The notes under the pieces: model-generated
The model's input: the letters and a program-made list of their open reading frames with translations, nothing else
What the model was told of the DNA's origin: nothing
Database searches by the model: none
Translations under genes and position numbers: made by a program
Shown here: positions 1 through 11,829 of the stretch, one piece after another
How positions within the stretch are numbered: the stretch's first letter is position 1
Layout of the letters: the number at the start of each line of letters is the position of its first letter
NCBI RefSeq assembly: GCF_029525555.1
Contig: NZ_JAPDHZ010000006.1
Coordinates: 731,585-795,584, forward strand
Source: Cohnella ginsengisoli
GTDB taxonomy: Bacteria > Bacillota > Bacilli > Paenibacillales > Paenibacillaceae
Direction of reading: 5' to 3'
Length of the DNA: 64,000 bases

Positions 1-582
1 CGCGACATCACGAACCTGACGTTTAACATGATCACCGTCGACGGCGACACCAGCACCAACGACATGCTCGTGGCGATGGCCAACGGCCTTGCGGGCAATG
101 CTGAGCTGACGTCCGCGCATCCGGACTGGGCGGCGTTCGCCGAAGGGCTGCGTTATGTGTGCGAGGAGCTGGCCAAGGCGATCGCGCGCGACGGCGAAGG
201 CGCGACCAAGCTGATCGAGACGACCGTAGCGGGTGCCGCGAGCGACGCGGACGCCCAGGCGATCGCCAAGACGATCATCGGCTCGAGCCTGGTGAAGTCG
301 GCGGCCTTCGGCGCGGACGCCAACTGGGGCCGCATCATCGCGGCGGCGGGGCGCGCAGGCGTGCCGCTCAACGTGAACACGGTCGACGTGCGGCTCGGCG
401 ACATTCTCGTGCTCGAGCAGTCCCGTCCGATCGCGTTCGACGAGGACGCCGCGCTGGTCTACCTGAAGGGCGACACGGTCGCGATCCGCGTCGACCTGCA
501 TATGGGCAGCGGGCAGGCGCTCGCTTGGGGCTGCGACCTGACTTATGATTACGTGCGGATCAACGCCGCTTACCGGACTTAG
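1..582 (+). CDS. argJ: Glutamate N-acetyltransferase / amino-acid acetyltransferase ArgJ (C-terminal part)
   Basis: The reading frame is open from base 1, so the gene begins upstream of the window; the first in-frame ATG at 28 is internal. The visible 193 residues match the ArgJ beta-chain: TFNMITVDGDTSTND near the start and SSLVKSAAFGADANWGRI in the middle. ArgJ moves the acetyl group from N-acetylornithine to glutamate, closing the acetyl cycle of arginine synthesis. The autocleavage Thr lies upstream and cannot be checked, so mono- versus bifunctionality is unknown. It is followed 18 nt later by argB in the usual arg operon order. The identification is very secure. Confidence 0.96.
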   Translation, partial: RDITNLTFNMITVDGDTSTNDMLVAMANGLAGNAELTSAHPDWAAFAEGLRYVCEELAKAIARDGEGATKLIETTVAGAASDADAQAIAKTIIGSSLVKSAAFGADANWGRIIAAAGRAGVPLNVNTVDVRLGDILVLEQSRPIAFDEDAALVYLKGDTVAIRVDLHMGSGQALAWGCDLTYDYVRINAAYRT

Positions 583-600
583 AGGGAGGCGGGCGCAACC

Positions 601-1383
601 ATGGCATTCGTAATGAAATGCGGCGGCAGCACGCTCGCCGCGCTGCCGGACGCGTTCTTCGAGGATCTGCGCGACCTGCAGGAGAGCGGGGCGCAGCCGG
701 TCATCGTGCACGGCGGCGGCCCGGCGATCAACGAGACGCTCGGCCAGCTTGGCATCGAGAGCCGCTTCGAAGGCGGCCTGCGCGTGACCGACGAGCCGAC
801 GCTCGAGGTCGTCGAGATGGTGCTCGCCGGCCGCATCAACAAGCAGATCGTGCGGCGGCTGCAGCAGAGCGGCGCGAAGGCGCTCGGCCTGTCGGGCACC
901 GACGGGCGGCTGATCGAGGCCAGGCCCGTAGCCAACGCGGACGTCGTCGGCCTTGTCGGCGACGTGACCGGCGTCAATGCCGAGCTGATCCAGGGCATCG
1001 TGGCGCTCGGCTACCTGCCCGTCATCGCGCCAATCGGCATCGACGCGGCCGGCCAGCGTTACAACATCAACGCGGATACCGCCGCAGGCGCCGTCGCCTC
1101 GCATCTGGGCGTCGCCACGATGATCGTCGTGACCGACGTGCCGGGCATCATGCGGACGGCGGACGGCGAGAAGCAGGTGCTGCCGCAGGTCACTTTCGCG
1201 CAGATCGAAGAGATGATCGCGAGCGGCGAGATCTACGGCGGCATGATCCCGAAGGTGCGGGCCGCGATGGCCTGCCTGACCGGCGACGTGCGCGAGGTGC
1301 TGATCGTCGACGGCGCGGCGCCGCGGGTGCTGAGCCGGGCGGTTAACGAAGGCAACCTCGGGACCCGCATCGTACGCGAATAA
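601..1383 (+). CDS. argB: Acetylglutamate kinase
   Basis: ArgB phosphorylates N-acetylglutamate, the second step of arginine synthesis, in the cytoplasm. The 260-residue protein has the amino-acid-kinase fold signatures: MKCGGSTLA near the N-terminus, the glycine loop VHGGGPAIN near residue 40, and the NINADTAAGAVA and EIYGGMIPKV segments that bind substrate and nucleotide. Length is normal for the family. The ATG at 601 follows a GGGAGG-like Shine-Dalgarno at 584-588. It lies in the argJ-argB-argD run, probably one transcript. Whether it is feedback-inhibited by arginine cannot be decided by eye; the long N-terminal helix typical of inhibited hexameric enzymes is not evident. Confidence 0.97.
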   Translation: MAFVMKCGGSTLAALPDAFFEDLRDLQESGAQPVIVHGGGPAINETLGQLGIESRFEGGLRVTDEPTLEVVEMVLAGRINKQIVRRLQQSGAKALGLSGTDGRLIEARPVANADVVGLVGDVTGVNAELIQGIVALGYLPVIAPIGIDAAGQRYNINADTAAGAVASHLGVATMIVVTDVPGIMRTADGEKQVLPQVTFAQIEEMIASGEIYGGMIPKVRAAMACLTGDVREVLIVDGAAPRVLSRAVNEGNLGTRIVRE

Positions 1384-1408
1384 CCGAACCAACGAAGGAG
1401 TGGAAAAC

Positions 1409-2590
1409 ATGAGCAGCTTGTTCCCGACCTACGCACGCTATCCGATCGCCATCGTCAAGGGCAAAGGCAGCCGCCTGTGGGACGATCAAGGCAAGGAGTA
1501 TCTCGACTTTATGGGCGGCCTGGCCGTCACCAACCTCGGCCATGTGCCGGACGAGGTGAAGGATGCGCTCGTGGCGCAGCTCGGGGAGCTGTGGCATGCG
1601 TCCAACCTTTTCGTGAACCCGTATCAGGAAAAAGCCGCCAAGCTTCTGACCGACAACAGCTGCGCCGACGCCGTGTTCTTCTGCAACAGCGGCGCCGAGG
1701 CGAACGAGGCCGCGATCAAGCTGGCCCGCCGCTATCACCAGAAGGTGCTGGGCAACGATCGCTACGAAGTGATCACGTTTACGCAGTCGTTCCACGGCCG
1801 CACGCTGGCGACGTTGACCGCGACCGGTCAGGACAAGGTCAAGGAAGGCTTTCTGCCGCTGCCCGAGGGCTTCGTCCACGTGCCGCTGCACGATCTGCCG
1901 GCGCTGGAGGCGGCGATCACGGACCGCACGGCCGCGATCATGCTCGAGCTCGTGCAGGCCGAGGGCGGCGTTATCGTCGTCGAGCCCGAGTTTCTGCGCG
2001 GCGTCCGCGAGCTGTGCGACCGACACGGCCTGCTGCTCATCCTGGACGAAGTCCAGACGGGCATGGGCCGTACCGGCAAGCTGTTCGCGCATCAGCACTA
2101 TGACGTAGAGCCTGATATCTTTACACTGGCCAAGGGCATCGGCAGCGGCTTCCCGGTCGGCGCCATGCTCGGCAAGGAGAAGCTCATCCCTGCCTTCACG
2201 GCCGGCTCGCATGCGACGACGTTCGGCGGCACGCCGATCGCCTCGACGGTCGTGGCCGCCACGGTCGAATCGATCCTGAAGCAGGACGCGCCGGCACGCG
2301 CGGCCGCATCGGGCGAGTACTTGATTGCCAAGCTGAGCGAAAAGCTGTTGGATTTGCCGGTCGTCACCGAGATCCGCGGCCGCGGCCTGCTCATCGGCAT
2401 CCAGTGCACCGAGCCGGTCGCCGACTGGATCAGCGAGCTGCACAAGCGCGGCCTGCTCGTCGTCTCGGCGGGACCGACGGTCATCCGCCTGCTGCCGAGC
2501 CTGCTCGTGTCGCGCGAGGACATCGACCGCGCGGTCGAGCTGATCGCAGCCGTCCTGACCGAAGCGGCTGCCGCGAAGGCCTCGAACTAA
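1409..2590 (+). CDS. argD: Acetylornithine aminotransferase
   Basis: A PLP-dependent class III aminotransferase that converts N-acetylglutamate semialdehyde to N-acetylornithine. The 393 residues carry FCNSGAEANEAAIKLARR, the PLP-contacting LILDEVQTGMGRTG near residue 215, and the lysine of TLAKGIGSGFPVGAML that forms the Schiff base. I place the start at ATG 1409, not at the in-frame GTG at 1400, because the AAGGAG at 1395-1400 is then 8 nt upstream; a GTG start would overlap its own ribosome-binding site. The gene is 25 nt after argB and very likely cotranscribed with it. Confidence 0.97.
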   Translation: MSSLFPTYARYPIAIVKGKGSRLWDDQGKEYLDFMGGLAVTNLGHVPDEVKDALVAQLGELWHASNLFVNPYQEKAAKLLTDNSCADAVFFCNSGAEANEAAIKLARRYHQKVLGNDRYEVITFTQSFHGRTLATLTATGQDKVKEGFLPLPEGFVHVPLHDLPALEAAITDRTAAIMLELVQAEGGVIVVEPEFLRGVRELCDRHGLLLILDEVQTGMGRTGKLFAHQHYDVEPDIFTLAKGIGSGFPVGAMLGKEKLIPAFTAGSHATTFGGTPIASTVVAATVESILKQDAPARAAASGEYLIAKLSEKLLDLPVVTEIRGRGLLIGIQCTEPVADWISELHKRGLLVVSAGPTVIRLLPSLLVSREDIDRAVELIAAVLTEAAAAKASN

Positions 2591-2697
2591 TCGCGCCTTG
2601 GCCGGCTGCTCGCTCGATCGCGTCCGGCCGGCGTTTCGCCGACACTATCACTAACGCGGGGTCTGTGTGCCCCTTTTCATACCAAGGAGGTATCGCC

Positions 2698-3661
2698 ATG
2701 CCTAACCCGGCTGCCAACGCCGAAGAACTCGCCCAAGGCCTCAAGGGGCGGGATTTCCTGGGGCTCGTCGATTACCAGCCTGACGAGATCCGTTATCTGA
2801 TCGACCTCGCCATCGAGCTCAAGCGCAAGCAGAAGAGCGGGGGAAGTGTACCAGCCCCTCAAGGGCAAGACGCTCGGCATGATTTTCGAAAAATCGTCCA
2901 CCCGCACGCGCGTATCGTTCGAGGTCGGCATGTTCCAGCTCGGCGGCCACGGCCTGTTCCTGAGCAAAAACGACATCCAGATGGGCCGCGGCGAGACGAT
3001 TCGCGATACGGCGCAGACGCTGTCGCGTTATCTTGACGGCATCATCATCCGTACGTTCGGCCACCGCAACGTGGTCGAGTTGGCGCGCGGCGCAACCATC
3101 CCGGTCATCAACGCCCTGTCCGACCAGTCGCATCCATGCCAGGCGCTCGCCGATTATCAGACGATCCTCGAGCACAAGGGCAAGCTGGAAGGCCTCAAGG
3201 TCGCCTACATCGGCGACGGCAACAACATGGTGCATTCGCTTATGATCGGCGCAAGCAAGCTGGGCATTCACTTTGCCAGCGCGTCGCCGGAAGGCTACGA
3301 GCCGGATGCGGAGCAAGTGAAGCTGGCGCGCGAGTACGCGGCCCAATCCGGCGCCCGGGTCGACATCGTGCGCGATGCGCGCGAGGCGGTCGAAGGCGCC
3401 GACATCATCTACACGGACGTGTGGGCGAGTATGGGCTTCGAAGCTGAGCAGCAGGAGCGCGAGCGCGCGTTCAAAAACTACCAGGTCAACGAGGAACTGG
3501 CCAAGCATGCCAAGTCCGACTACCTGTTCATGCACTGCCTGCCGGCGCACCGCGGCGAGGAAGTGAGCGAGGGCGTCATAGACGGCCCGCACTCCATCAT
3601 CTTCGACGAGGCGGAAAACCGCCTGCACGCGCAGAAGGCCGTCATGGCCGCGATCATGTAG
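2698..3661 (+). CDS. argF: Ornithine carbamoyltransferase (frame broken by one extra G)
   Basis: ArgF joins carbamoyl phosphate to ornithine to give citrulline. The start is ATG 2698, with AAGGAGG at 2684-2690. Residues 1 to about 47 (MPNPAANAEELAQGLKGRDF onward) lie in one frame. From about 2846 the protein continues in another frame with the carbamoyl-phosphate site STRTRVSFEVG, then HPCQALADYQT and the ornithine-site loop MHCLPAHRGEE. The junction is the five-G run at 2839-2843; four Gs restore a continuous protein of about 320 residues reading KSGEVYQPLKGKT. As the rest of the gene is intact and the pathway complete, I treat this as a sequencing error rather than a pseudogene. Confidence 0.94.
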
Positions 3662-3787
3662 CATCCGATCCGCGCCGGCTCGCGAGGCGGCGAACCGGGG
3701 CGCGGCGACTGAGCCGCAGCTTGCCGGATTCTGCCGTTTCGTCGACCGTCGCATCCATTTTTCAATAGAGGAGCGTTCATTCCCATC

Positions 3788-5026
<1,239 letters not shown>

Positions 5027-5307
5027 GCAGCCGACGGTGGCAGAGAGATGAATAAGGATGCCGTGTATCCTTATTCGCTCGAAATCCTCCGATCGCCGGC
5101 AAATAGCGATGCCGTATATCGTTATTTGCTCGATAGTCCGGCGTGGGGATTGGATAAGGATGCCGCAGATCGTTATTTTGCGTAAAATCCGGCATGTTGA
5201 GCGGATAAGGATGTCGCGTAACGTTATTTGTCCGATTCGCCGGATGGCGAGCGAATAACGCTGTCGCGCATCCTTATTTGCCGAATAGAGAGGGGCTAAC
5301 TAGCGTC
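5027..5307. repeat. Array of five palindromic repeats, 51-bp period, between argG and argH
   Basis: Five copies of a roughly 25-bp unit begin at 5051, 5102, 5153, 5204 and 5254, spaced 51, 51, 51 and 50 bp. Copy 1 is a perfect inverted repeat, arms AATAAGGAT and ATCCTTATT around the 7-nt loop GCCGTGT. Copy 2 keeps one wobble pair, and copies 3-5 keep the outer ATAA/TTAT but have one to two inner mismatches. The core reads roughly GATGCCGTRTATC. The 26-nt linkers are less conserved and often contain a CCGGC. Because 51 is a multiple of three, the array stays open in several frames and gives 17-residue periodic ORFs on both strands; I do not regard these as genes. The argH ribosome-binding site overlaps the end of copy 5. 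Confidence 0.88.
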
Positions 5308-6723
<1,416 letters not shown>

Positions 6724-6750
6724 GCCGTATCGAGCGTGCTTAACCCTAAG

Positions 6751-6791
6751 CCTCCCATCCACTTCAAACAGAGTGGCGGGAGGTTTTTTTT
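6751..6791 (+). terminator. Intrinsic terminator after argH
   Basis: The arms CCTCCC + CCACT and AGTGG + GGGAGG surround a short loop and are followed by eight T residues (6784-6791). This closes the arginine gene block. Confidence 0.88.
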
Positions 6792-6931
6792 GCGCGCGGC
6801 GGCGGAACGACGAGTCGATCCGAGGCCGAAGGATTCGGGAAGTTTAGACAAAACGGTGACTTCGGACGGGACTGTATCTGGCAATAGGACCAATCGTAAA
6901 GGGAAATGTCGACTGACGTCGAATTACAAGA

Positions 6932-6997
6932 TTTAGTCATGAAAATTTAACCGAAATATGATTTTCTGAAAAACACGGTTGAATAAAGGGAAGGGAG
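6932..6997 (+). promoter_or_regulatory. Leader region of the S-layer protein gene, with weak promoter candidate and RBS
   Basis: The 213 nt between the argH terminator and the next start are AT-richer than their surroundings. A TATGAT at 6957-6962 with a poor -35 (TTAGTC, 6933-6938, 18-nt spacing) is the best promoter candidate. AAGGGAG at 6991-6997 is the ribosome-binding site for ATG 7005. I see no riboswitch or known operator. Confidence 0.35.
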
Positions 6998-7004
6998 AAA
7001 TGCA

Positions 7005-10000
7005 ATGAGAGATTCAAGTTTATACGCAACAGCCGCAATTGGAACCCCGAGGCGTCGATGGAGGTTGGCGTGGCTGTCTGTGCTGGCGGTCGTATCGCTG
7101 CTGACGGGCAGTCTCGGGCTCGGTCATCTCGCTTTTGCCGCCAGTCCGGCCGCGCCGACGGCGCAAGGGCTGGAGGAGAGCGTGCGGGCGAGCGATTATA
7201 CGTCGGGCGCGACCTTGAAGCTATATTTGTCTACAAGCGGAACGCCGGCCGCCACAGTGCCGAACGTGACGTCGCCGTCGTATACGTTCGAAAATGTGGA
7301 GCCGAACAGCGACGGCTATTATGTCACGCAGACGGTCGCAGGCCAGGAGAGCGTGAATTCGAGCTTCGTCGGCGTCAGTCTGCGGACGCCGACAGCGACG
7401 GCGGGAATCGGTTATGTCACGGTCGGAAATATTTATTCCGGCGCGGACGTGACGCTGTACGAGGCGGCGTCCGGCCAAGCGGTCTCGGCAACGCCGACGG
7501 ACCTGGGCGGCGGCACGTTGAAGTATGAGGGACTGGAAGCGCGCAAGTCCTACTATGCGGTCCAGCAGATCAACGGCGTCCTTAGCCTTGGTTCGTCGTA
7601 TGCGACCGTGCAGCCGGCGATTCCGGCCGCGCCGACGGCGCAAGGGCTTGAAGAGAGCGTGAAGGCGAGCGACTACACGTCCGGAGCGACCTTGAAGCTG
7701 TATTTATCCACAAGCGCGACGCCGGTGGCGACGGCGCCGAGCGTGACGGCAACGACGTATACGTTCGAAAATGTGGAGCCGAACAGCAGCGGCTACTACG
7801 TCACGCAGACGGTCGCAGGCGAGGAGAGCCTGAATTCGAGCTTCGTCGGCGCTAGTCTGCGGACGCCGACGGCGACGGCAGGCGACGGTTATGTGAGGGT
7901 TGGAAATATTTATTCCGGCGCGGAGGTGACGCTGTACGAGGCGGGGTCCGGCCAGGCGGTCTCGGCAACGCCGACAGACCTGGGGGACGGCACGCTGAAG
8001 TATGAGGGACTGGAAGCGCGCAAGTCCTACTATGCGGTCCAGCAGATCAACGGCGTCCTTAGCCTTGGTTCGTCGTATGCGACCGTGCAGCCGGCGATTC
8101 CGGCCGCGCCGACGGCGCAAGGGCTTGAAGAGAGCGTGAAGGCGAGCGACTACACGTCCGGAGCGACCTTGAAGCTGTATTTGTCCACAAGCGCGACGCC
8201 GGTGGAGATGGCGCCGAGCGTGACGGCAACGACGTATACGTTCGAAAATGTGGAGCCGAACAGCAGCGGCTACTACGTCACGCAGACGGTCGCAGGCGAG
8301 GAGAGCCTGAATTCGAGCTTCGTCGGAGCGAGCTTGCGTATGCCGACAGCGACGGCAGGCGTCGGTTATGTAACCGTCGGCAACATTTATCCCGGGGCAG
8401 CCGTGACGTTGTACGAGGCGGATTCCAACGCAGCCGTTACGGCAGCGCCGACGGACCCGGGCGACGGTACGCTGAAGTATGAGGGACTCGAGGCGCGCAA
8501 GTCTTACTATGCGGTCCAAGAGATCAACGGCGTCCTTAGCCTTGGTTCGTCGTATGCGACCGTGCAGCCGGCGATTCCGGCCGCGCCGACGGCGCAAGGG
8601 CTTGAAGAGAGCGTGAAGGCGAGCGACTACACGTCCGGAGCGACTTTGAAGCTGTATTTGTCCACTGGCGGAGCGCCTGTGGCGACGGCGACCAGCGTGG
8701 CCGGGGCGACCTATACGTTTGAAAATGTCGTGCCGAATCACGTTCAGTACTACGTCACGCAGACGGTTGGCGGAGAGGAAAGCGAAAACTCCGTTTTCGT
8801 GAACGCAAGTCTGCGCACGCCGACGGCCGCAGCCGGCGTCGGTTATGTCGATATTCGCAAGGTTTATCCCGGCGCAACCGTGATCTTGTACGATTATGAG
8901 ACGAATATGGCGGTTGAAGCCGAGCCGGACATGCTGGACGACGGATCGGTCCGGTATGACGGTCTGACGCCTGGCAGGTCCTATTACGGGGTTCAGCGCA
9001 TTAACGGTACTGTCAGCGAGCCCACGCGGATCGTCACGCTTCCGAGAGCGCCCGATGCGCCGAAGGATGTCGCGGCCGTCGCCGGCAACGGGCAGGCGAC
9101 GATTACGTTCACGCCTCCCGAGGAGGATGGCGGCGCGCCGATTACGGGATACGAAGTGACGGCCAATCCGGGGAATATCGTCGCGGTCGGAACGGGCAGT
9201 CCGATCGTCATGACCGGATTGACCAACGGCGTGAGCTATACGTTTACGGTCAAGGCGATCAATGCCGCGGGCAGCAGCGAGGCTTCCGAGCCTTCGAGCG
9301 CGGTTTCGCCCTGGGAGCCGGTCTTCTCGAATGTGTCGACCCGGCCGATCCTTATTCTGATTAACGGACGTACCGAAAACATCGGCCAAGCGAGCGAGAC
9401 GGCTGCAGGCGGCCGATCGGTGCTTACCTTGACGGTGGACGAGCGGCTGCTGGCCGACAAGCTCGCCGCCGAGGGAGCGGGAGCCGTCATCACGCTTCCC
9501 ATGCCGGGCGACTCCGACGTGAATCGTGCAGAGCTGAACGGAAGGATGGTCCAAAGCCTCATCGATCATGCGGCCGTGCTGGTCGTTCAAGCCGGACAGG
9601 CTTCCTATACGCTGCCTGCCGCGCAGATCGATCTGAGCCGGCTTGCCCGGCAGCTCGGCGCACCGGAGGATTTGTCCGGCGTCATGCTGAGGATCGAGAT
9701 TGCCAAGCCGACCGCGGATGAGCTGGAGGCGATGTCGGCTGCGGCGAAAAAGGACAACTTATCGATTATCGCTTCCCCGATCGCATTTAAAGTAAGTGCG
9801 GCGTATGGGGAACATTCCGTTGAAGTGACAACGTTCGGCAAATACGTAACGCGTACGATCGCGCTGCCCGGCCAGGCAGACGCCGAGCGGTTGACCACGG
9901 CGGTCGTACTGGAGAAGGATGGTACGCTGCGTCACGTTCCGACGAAGCTCGTTGTCGCAGACGGAAAATATTTTGCGAAAATAAACAGTTTGACGAACAG

Positions 10001-10589
10001 CTTGTACGCTGTCGTCTGGCATCCGCTATCGTTCGCCGATGTCGCGAACCACTGGGCGAAGCAGGCGGTCGAAGATCTGGGTGCGCGGATGATCGTCGAA
10101 GGCGACGGCGGCGTCTTCGATCCCGATCGGGACGTGACGCGCGCGGAGTTCGCCGCCATACTCGCGAGAGGCCTCGGTCTTCGTCTTGAGGCAGGAGCGT
10201 CTGCCTACACCGATGTTCGGCCGTCCGACTGGTTCGCGGGCGCGATCGGCGCGGTCCAAACGTACGGCCTCATCGAAGGCTTCGAAGACGGATCTTTCCG
10301 GCCGAATGACAAGATGAGCCGGGAGCAGGCGATGACACTGCTCGCCAGAGCGATGTCGATCACCGGGCTGGCTCCGGTCCAGGCGGGCACAGCCGTAGCG
10401 GGAACGCTTCAGTCCTATGCGGACGGGCGAGCAGTCTCCGATTGGGCGGCGGACAGCATCGCCGCTTGCCTCAACGCTGGCCTCGTGGGCGGGAGAAGCG
10501 ATAAGCTGCTGGCGCCCCAAGCGACGGTCACGAGAGCCGAAGCGGCGACGATGATTCAAAGATTGCTGAAGCAGTCCGGACTGATCTAG
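7005..10589 (+). CDS. Large secreted protein: four 159-aa repeats, fibronectin-III domain, three SLH domains
   Basis: A 1194-residue exported surface protein. Residues 1-46 form a signal peptide: a basic stretch with RRRWR, a hydrophobic core, and a likely cleavage after AFA. Four tandem 159-residue repeats follow (about 50-685), each opening APTAQGLEESVKASDYTSG and containing YTFENVEPN and GLEARKSYYAVQ; copy 4 diverges in its second half. About 685-770 is a fibronectin type III domain (TITFTPPEEDGGAPITGYEV). A region without recognised family follows. The C-terminus has three S-layer-homology domains beginning FADVANHWAKQAV, YTDVRPSDWFAGAI and a degenerate YADGRAVSDWAADSI. SLH domains bind pyruvylated secondary cell-wall polymers, so the protein should be held non-covalently on the wall. 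The role of the repeats is unknown; adhesion or polymer binding is only a guess. Confidence 0.9.
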   Translation: MRDSSLYATAAIGTPRRRWRLAWLSVLAVVSLLTGSLGLGHLAFAASPAAPTAQGLEESVRASDYTSGATLKLYLSTSGTPAATVPNVTSPSYTFENVEPNSDGYYVTQTVAGQESVNSSFVGVSLRTPTATAGIGYVTVGNIYSGADVTLYEAASGQAVSATPTDLGGGTLKYEGLEARKSYYAVQQINGVLSLGSSYATVQPAIPAAPTAQGLEESVKASDYTSGATLKLYLSTSATPVATAPSVTATTYTFENVEPNSSGYYVTQTVAGEESLNSSFVGASLRTPTATAGDGYVRVGNIYSGAEVTLYEAGSGQAVSATPTDLGDGTLKYEGLEARKSYYAVQQINGVLSLGSSYATVQPAIPAAPTAQGLEESVKASDYTSGATLKLYLSTSATPVEMAPSVTATTYTFENVEPNSSGYYVTQTVAGEESLNSSFVGASLRMPTATAGVGYVTVGNIYPGAAVTLYEADSNAAVTAAPTDPGDGTLKYEGLEARKSYYAVQEINGVLSLGSSYATVQPAIPAAPTAQGLEESVKASDYTSGATLKLYLSTGGAPVATATSVAGATYTFENVVPNHVQYYVTQTVGGEESENSVFVNASLRTPTAAAGVGYVDIRKVYPGATVILYDYETNMAVEAEPDMLDDGSVRYDGLTPGRSYYGVQRINGTVSEPTRIVTLPRAPDAPKDVAAVAGNGQATITFTPPEEDGGAPITGYEVTANPGNIVAVGTGSPIVMTGLTNGVSYTFTVKAINAAGSSEASEPSSAVSPWEPVFSNVSTRPILILINGRTENIGQASETAAGGRSVLTLTVDERLLADKLAAEGAGAVITLPMPGDSDVNRAELNGRMVQSLIDHAAVLVVQAGQASYTLPAAQIDLSRLARQLGAPEDLSGVMLRIEIAKPTADELEAMSAAAKKDNLSIIASPIAFKVSAAYGEHSVEVTTFGKYVTRTIALPGQADAERLTTAVVLEKDGTLRHVPTKLVVADGKYFAKINSLTNSLYAVVWHPLSFADVANHWAKQAVEDLGARMIVEGDGGVFDPDRDVTRAEFAAILARGLGLRLEAGASAYTDVRPSDWFAGAIGAVQTYGLIEGFEDGSFRPNDKMSREQAMTLLARAMSITGLAPVQAGTAVAGTLQSYADGRAVSDWAADSIAACLNAGLVGGRSDKLLAPQATVTRAEAATMIQRLLKQSGLI
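7152..9059 (+). repeat. Four tandem 477-bp coding repeats
   Basis: The string GCGCCGACGGCGCAAGGG recurs at 7152, 7629, 8106 and 8583, exactly 477 bp apart. Copies 1-3 are nearly identical over most of their length, while the second half of copy 4 is clearly diverged. The period is in frame (159 codons), so copy number can change without breaking the protein. Confidence 0.93.
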
Positions 10590-10627
10590 CTTTCTGTCGA
10601 ATGCAGCCTTCTGATGCGACGCTTTTA

Positions 10628-10667
10628 TCGCTCCGCCAGCTCTAGCGAGCTTGCGGGGCGATTTTTT
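10628..10667 (+). terminator. Intrinsic terminator after the SLH protein gene
   Basis: Arms TCGC-CCGC-AGCTC and GAGCT-GCGG-GCGA enclose a TAGC loop and are followed by TTTTTTATTT. It lies between convergent genes and may also serve the minus-strand LysR gene. Confidence 0.82.
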
Positions 10668-10671
10668 ATTT

Positions 10672-11650
10672 CTACTGCAGGCACCGGCCGCTTCGAGGTG
10701 CGTTCCGGCTTGACCGGTCGCCTTCGGACGCTTTTGGCGTCTCGCCGGGGAGCGAGCTCCCTATACCCCCAGCTTCCCCCCGCATAAAATCGATAAAAGC
10801 CGCCGCCTGGCGGACCGGTTCATCCTCTTCGCGATAGGCAAGACAGATCCGGCGGACGCTGACCTTGCCGGGCAGCTCCCGCAGCACGAGCTCGCCGGAC
10901 AGCTCCTCCCGGCGCGCGCTGCGCCGCGGCAGAATGCCGATCCCCATGCCGTGCTTGACCGCTTCCTTGATCGTCTCGATCGCGCCGAGCTCCATGCGGA
11001 TTTGCCAGTTCAAGCCGTTCTCCGCCGCCCATCGTTCGGACAGCCTGCGCGAGGTCGAGCCGCCTTCGTGCACGAGGAACGGCTGGCCCTGTAGGTCCTC
11101 GATCCCGATCTCCCCCCGCGGCCAACGGATGAAAAGGCGCGAACGCCAGCGTCAGCGGGTCTTCGCTGAGCGGGATGACGTTGAGCCCGGGGTAGGGCTC
11201 CTCGGACAAGGAGACGACGGCGACGTCCACTTCGAAGCTCTCAAGGAGCGCGAGCGCGTCTCCGGCCTGCTTGACGGTCAGCGTCGGCAGCGCCAGCGGA
11301 TACTGCATCTGGAATTCCGCCAGATAAGCGGGCAGGAAGTAGGTGGCCGGCGTATAGCTGGCCCCGATCTTCAACTTGCCGCGGCCTTGCTCGCGGTAGT
11401 CGGTCATCAACTGCGAGGCTTCGTCCAGCAGCGCCGAGATCTTGGCGGCATAAGGGAGCAGCGCTTCGCCCGCATCGGTGAGGCGCACGCGGCCGGCCTG
11501 CTTGCGGAACAACGAGATGCCGGCAGATTGCTCGAGCTTTTGCATGTGAAAGGTGACGGTGGGCTGCTTTAAGCCGAGCGCGGAGGCGACCTCCGTGAGG
11601 CTGCGGCCGTCCGCGGCTTGCATGAAAATTCGAAGCTGTTGGGGATTCAC
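10672..11650 (-). CDS. LysR-family transcriptional regulator (frame broken by one extra base)
   Basis: The N-terminus (VNPQQLRIFMQAADGRSLTE) starts a winged helix-turn-helix with VASALGLKQPTVTFHMQKLE as recognition region. The effector domain follows (LKIGASYTPATYFLPAYLAEF). The frame breaks at the six-base C run 11112-11117 (G run on the coding strand). Five bases restore PRGEIGIEDLQGQPFLVHEGG and the rest of the domain. The start is uncertain: GTG at 11650 fits the family, while an upstream ATG at 11728 would add about 26 residues. It is divergent from the ABC importer genes at 11830, the classical LysR arrangement, so I infer that it controls them. The inducer is unknown. Confidence 0.88.
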
Positions 11651-11695
11651 GGAACGCTCGCCCTCTTTGTTCGTCGGATGCCTGCTCCTGCAAAT

Positions 11696-11710
11696 ATAGA
11701 TTCTATCTAT
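11696..11710. promoter_or_regulatory. Candidate LysR operator in the divergent promoter region
   Basis: A perfect 6-bp inverted repeat, ATAGAT-TCT-ATCTAT, lies in the AT-rich stretch between the LysR gene and the importer operon. It contains the T-N11-A spacing typical of LysR boxes. That it is bound by this regulator is inference from position and symmetry. Confidence 0.5.
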
Positions 11711-11829
11711 GATTTTATCAATATACATAGACGATATTTAACTTCGATTTGTTATCCGCTTTACGTCATGCTGACAAACCCCCCTTAAAGTGAAGTTATC
11801 ACGAACGATTACGAGGGGGATATCGAAAA

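Noticed and set aside
5051..5278. CRISPR array between argG and argH
   Set aside because: Units vary and the linkers share sequence, the palindromic part is the conserved one in shape only, and no cas genes are present.
7704..9590. 628-residue minus-strand ORF opposite the SLH protein repeats
   Set aside because: Its own repeats mirror the 477-bp coding repeats; an antisense shadow.
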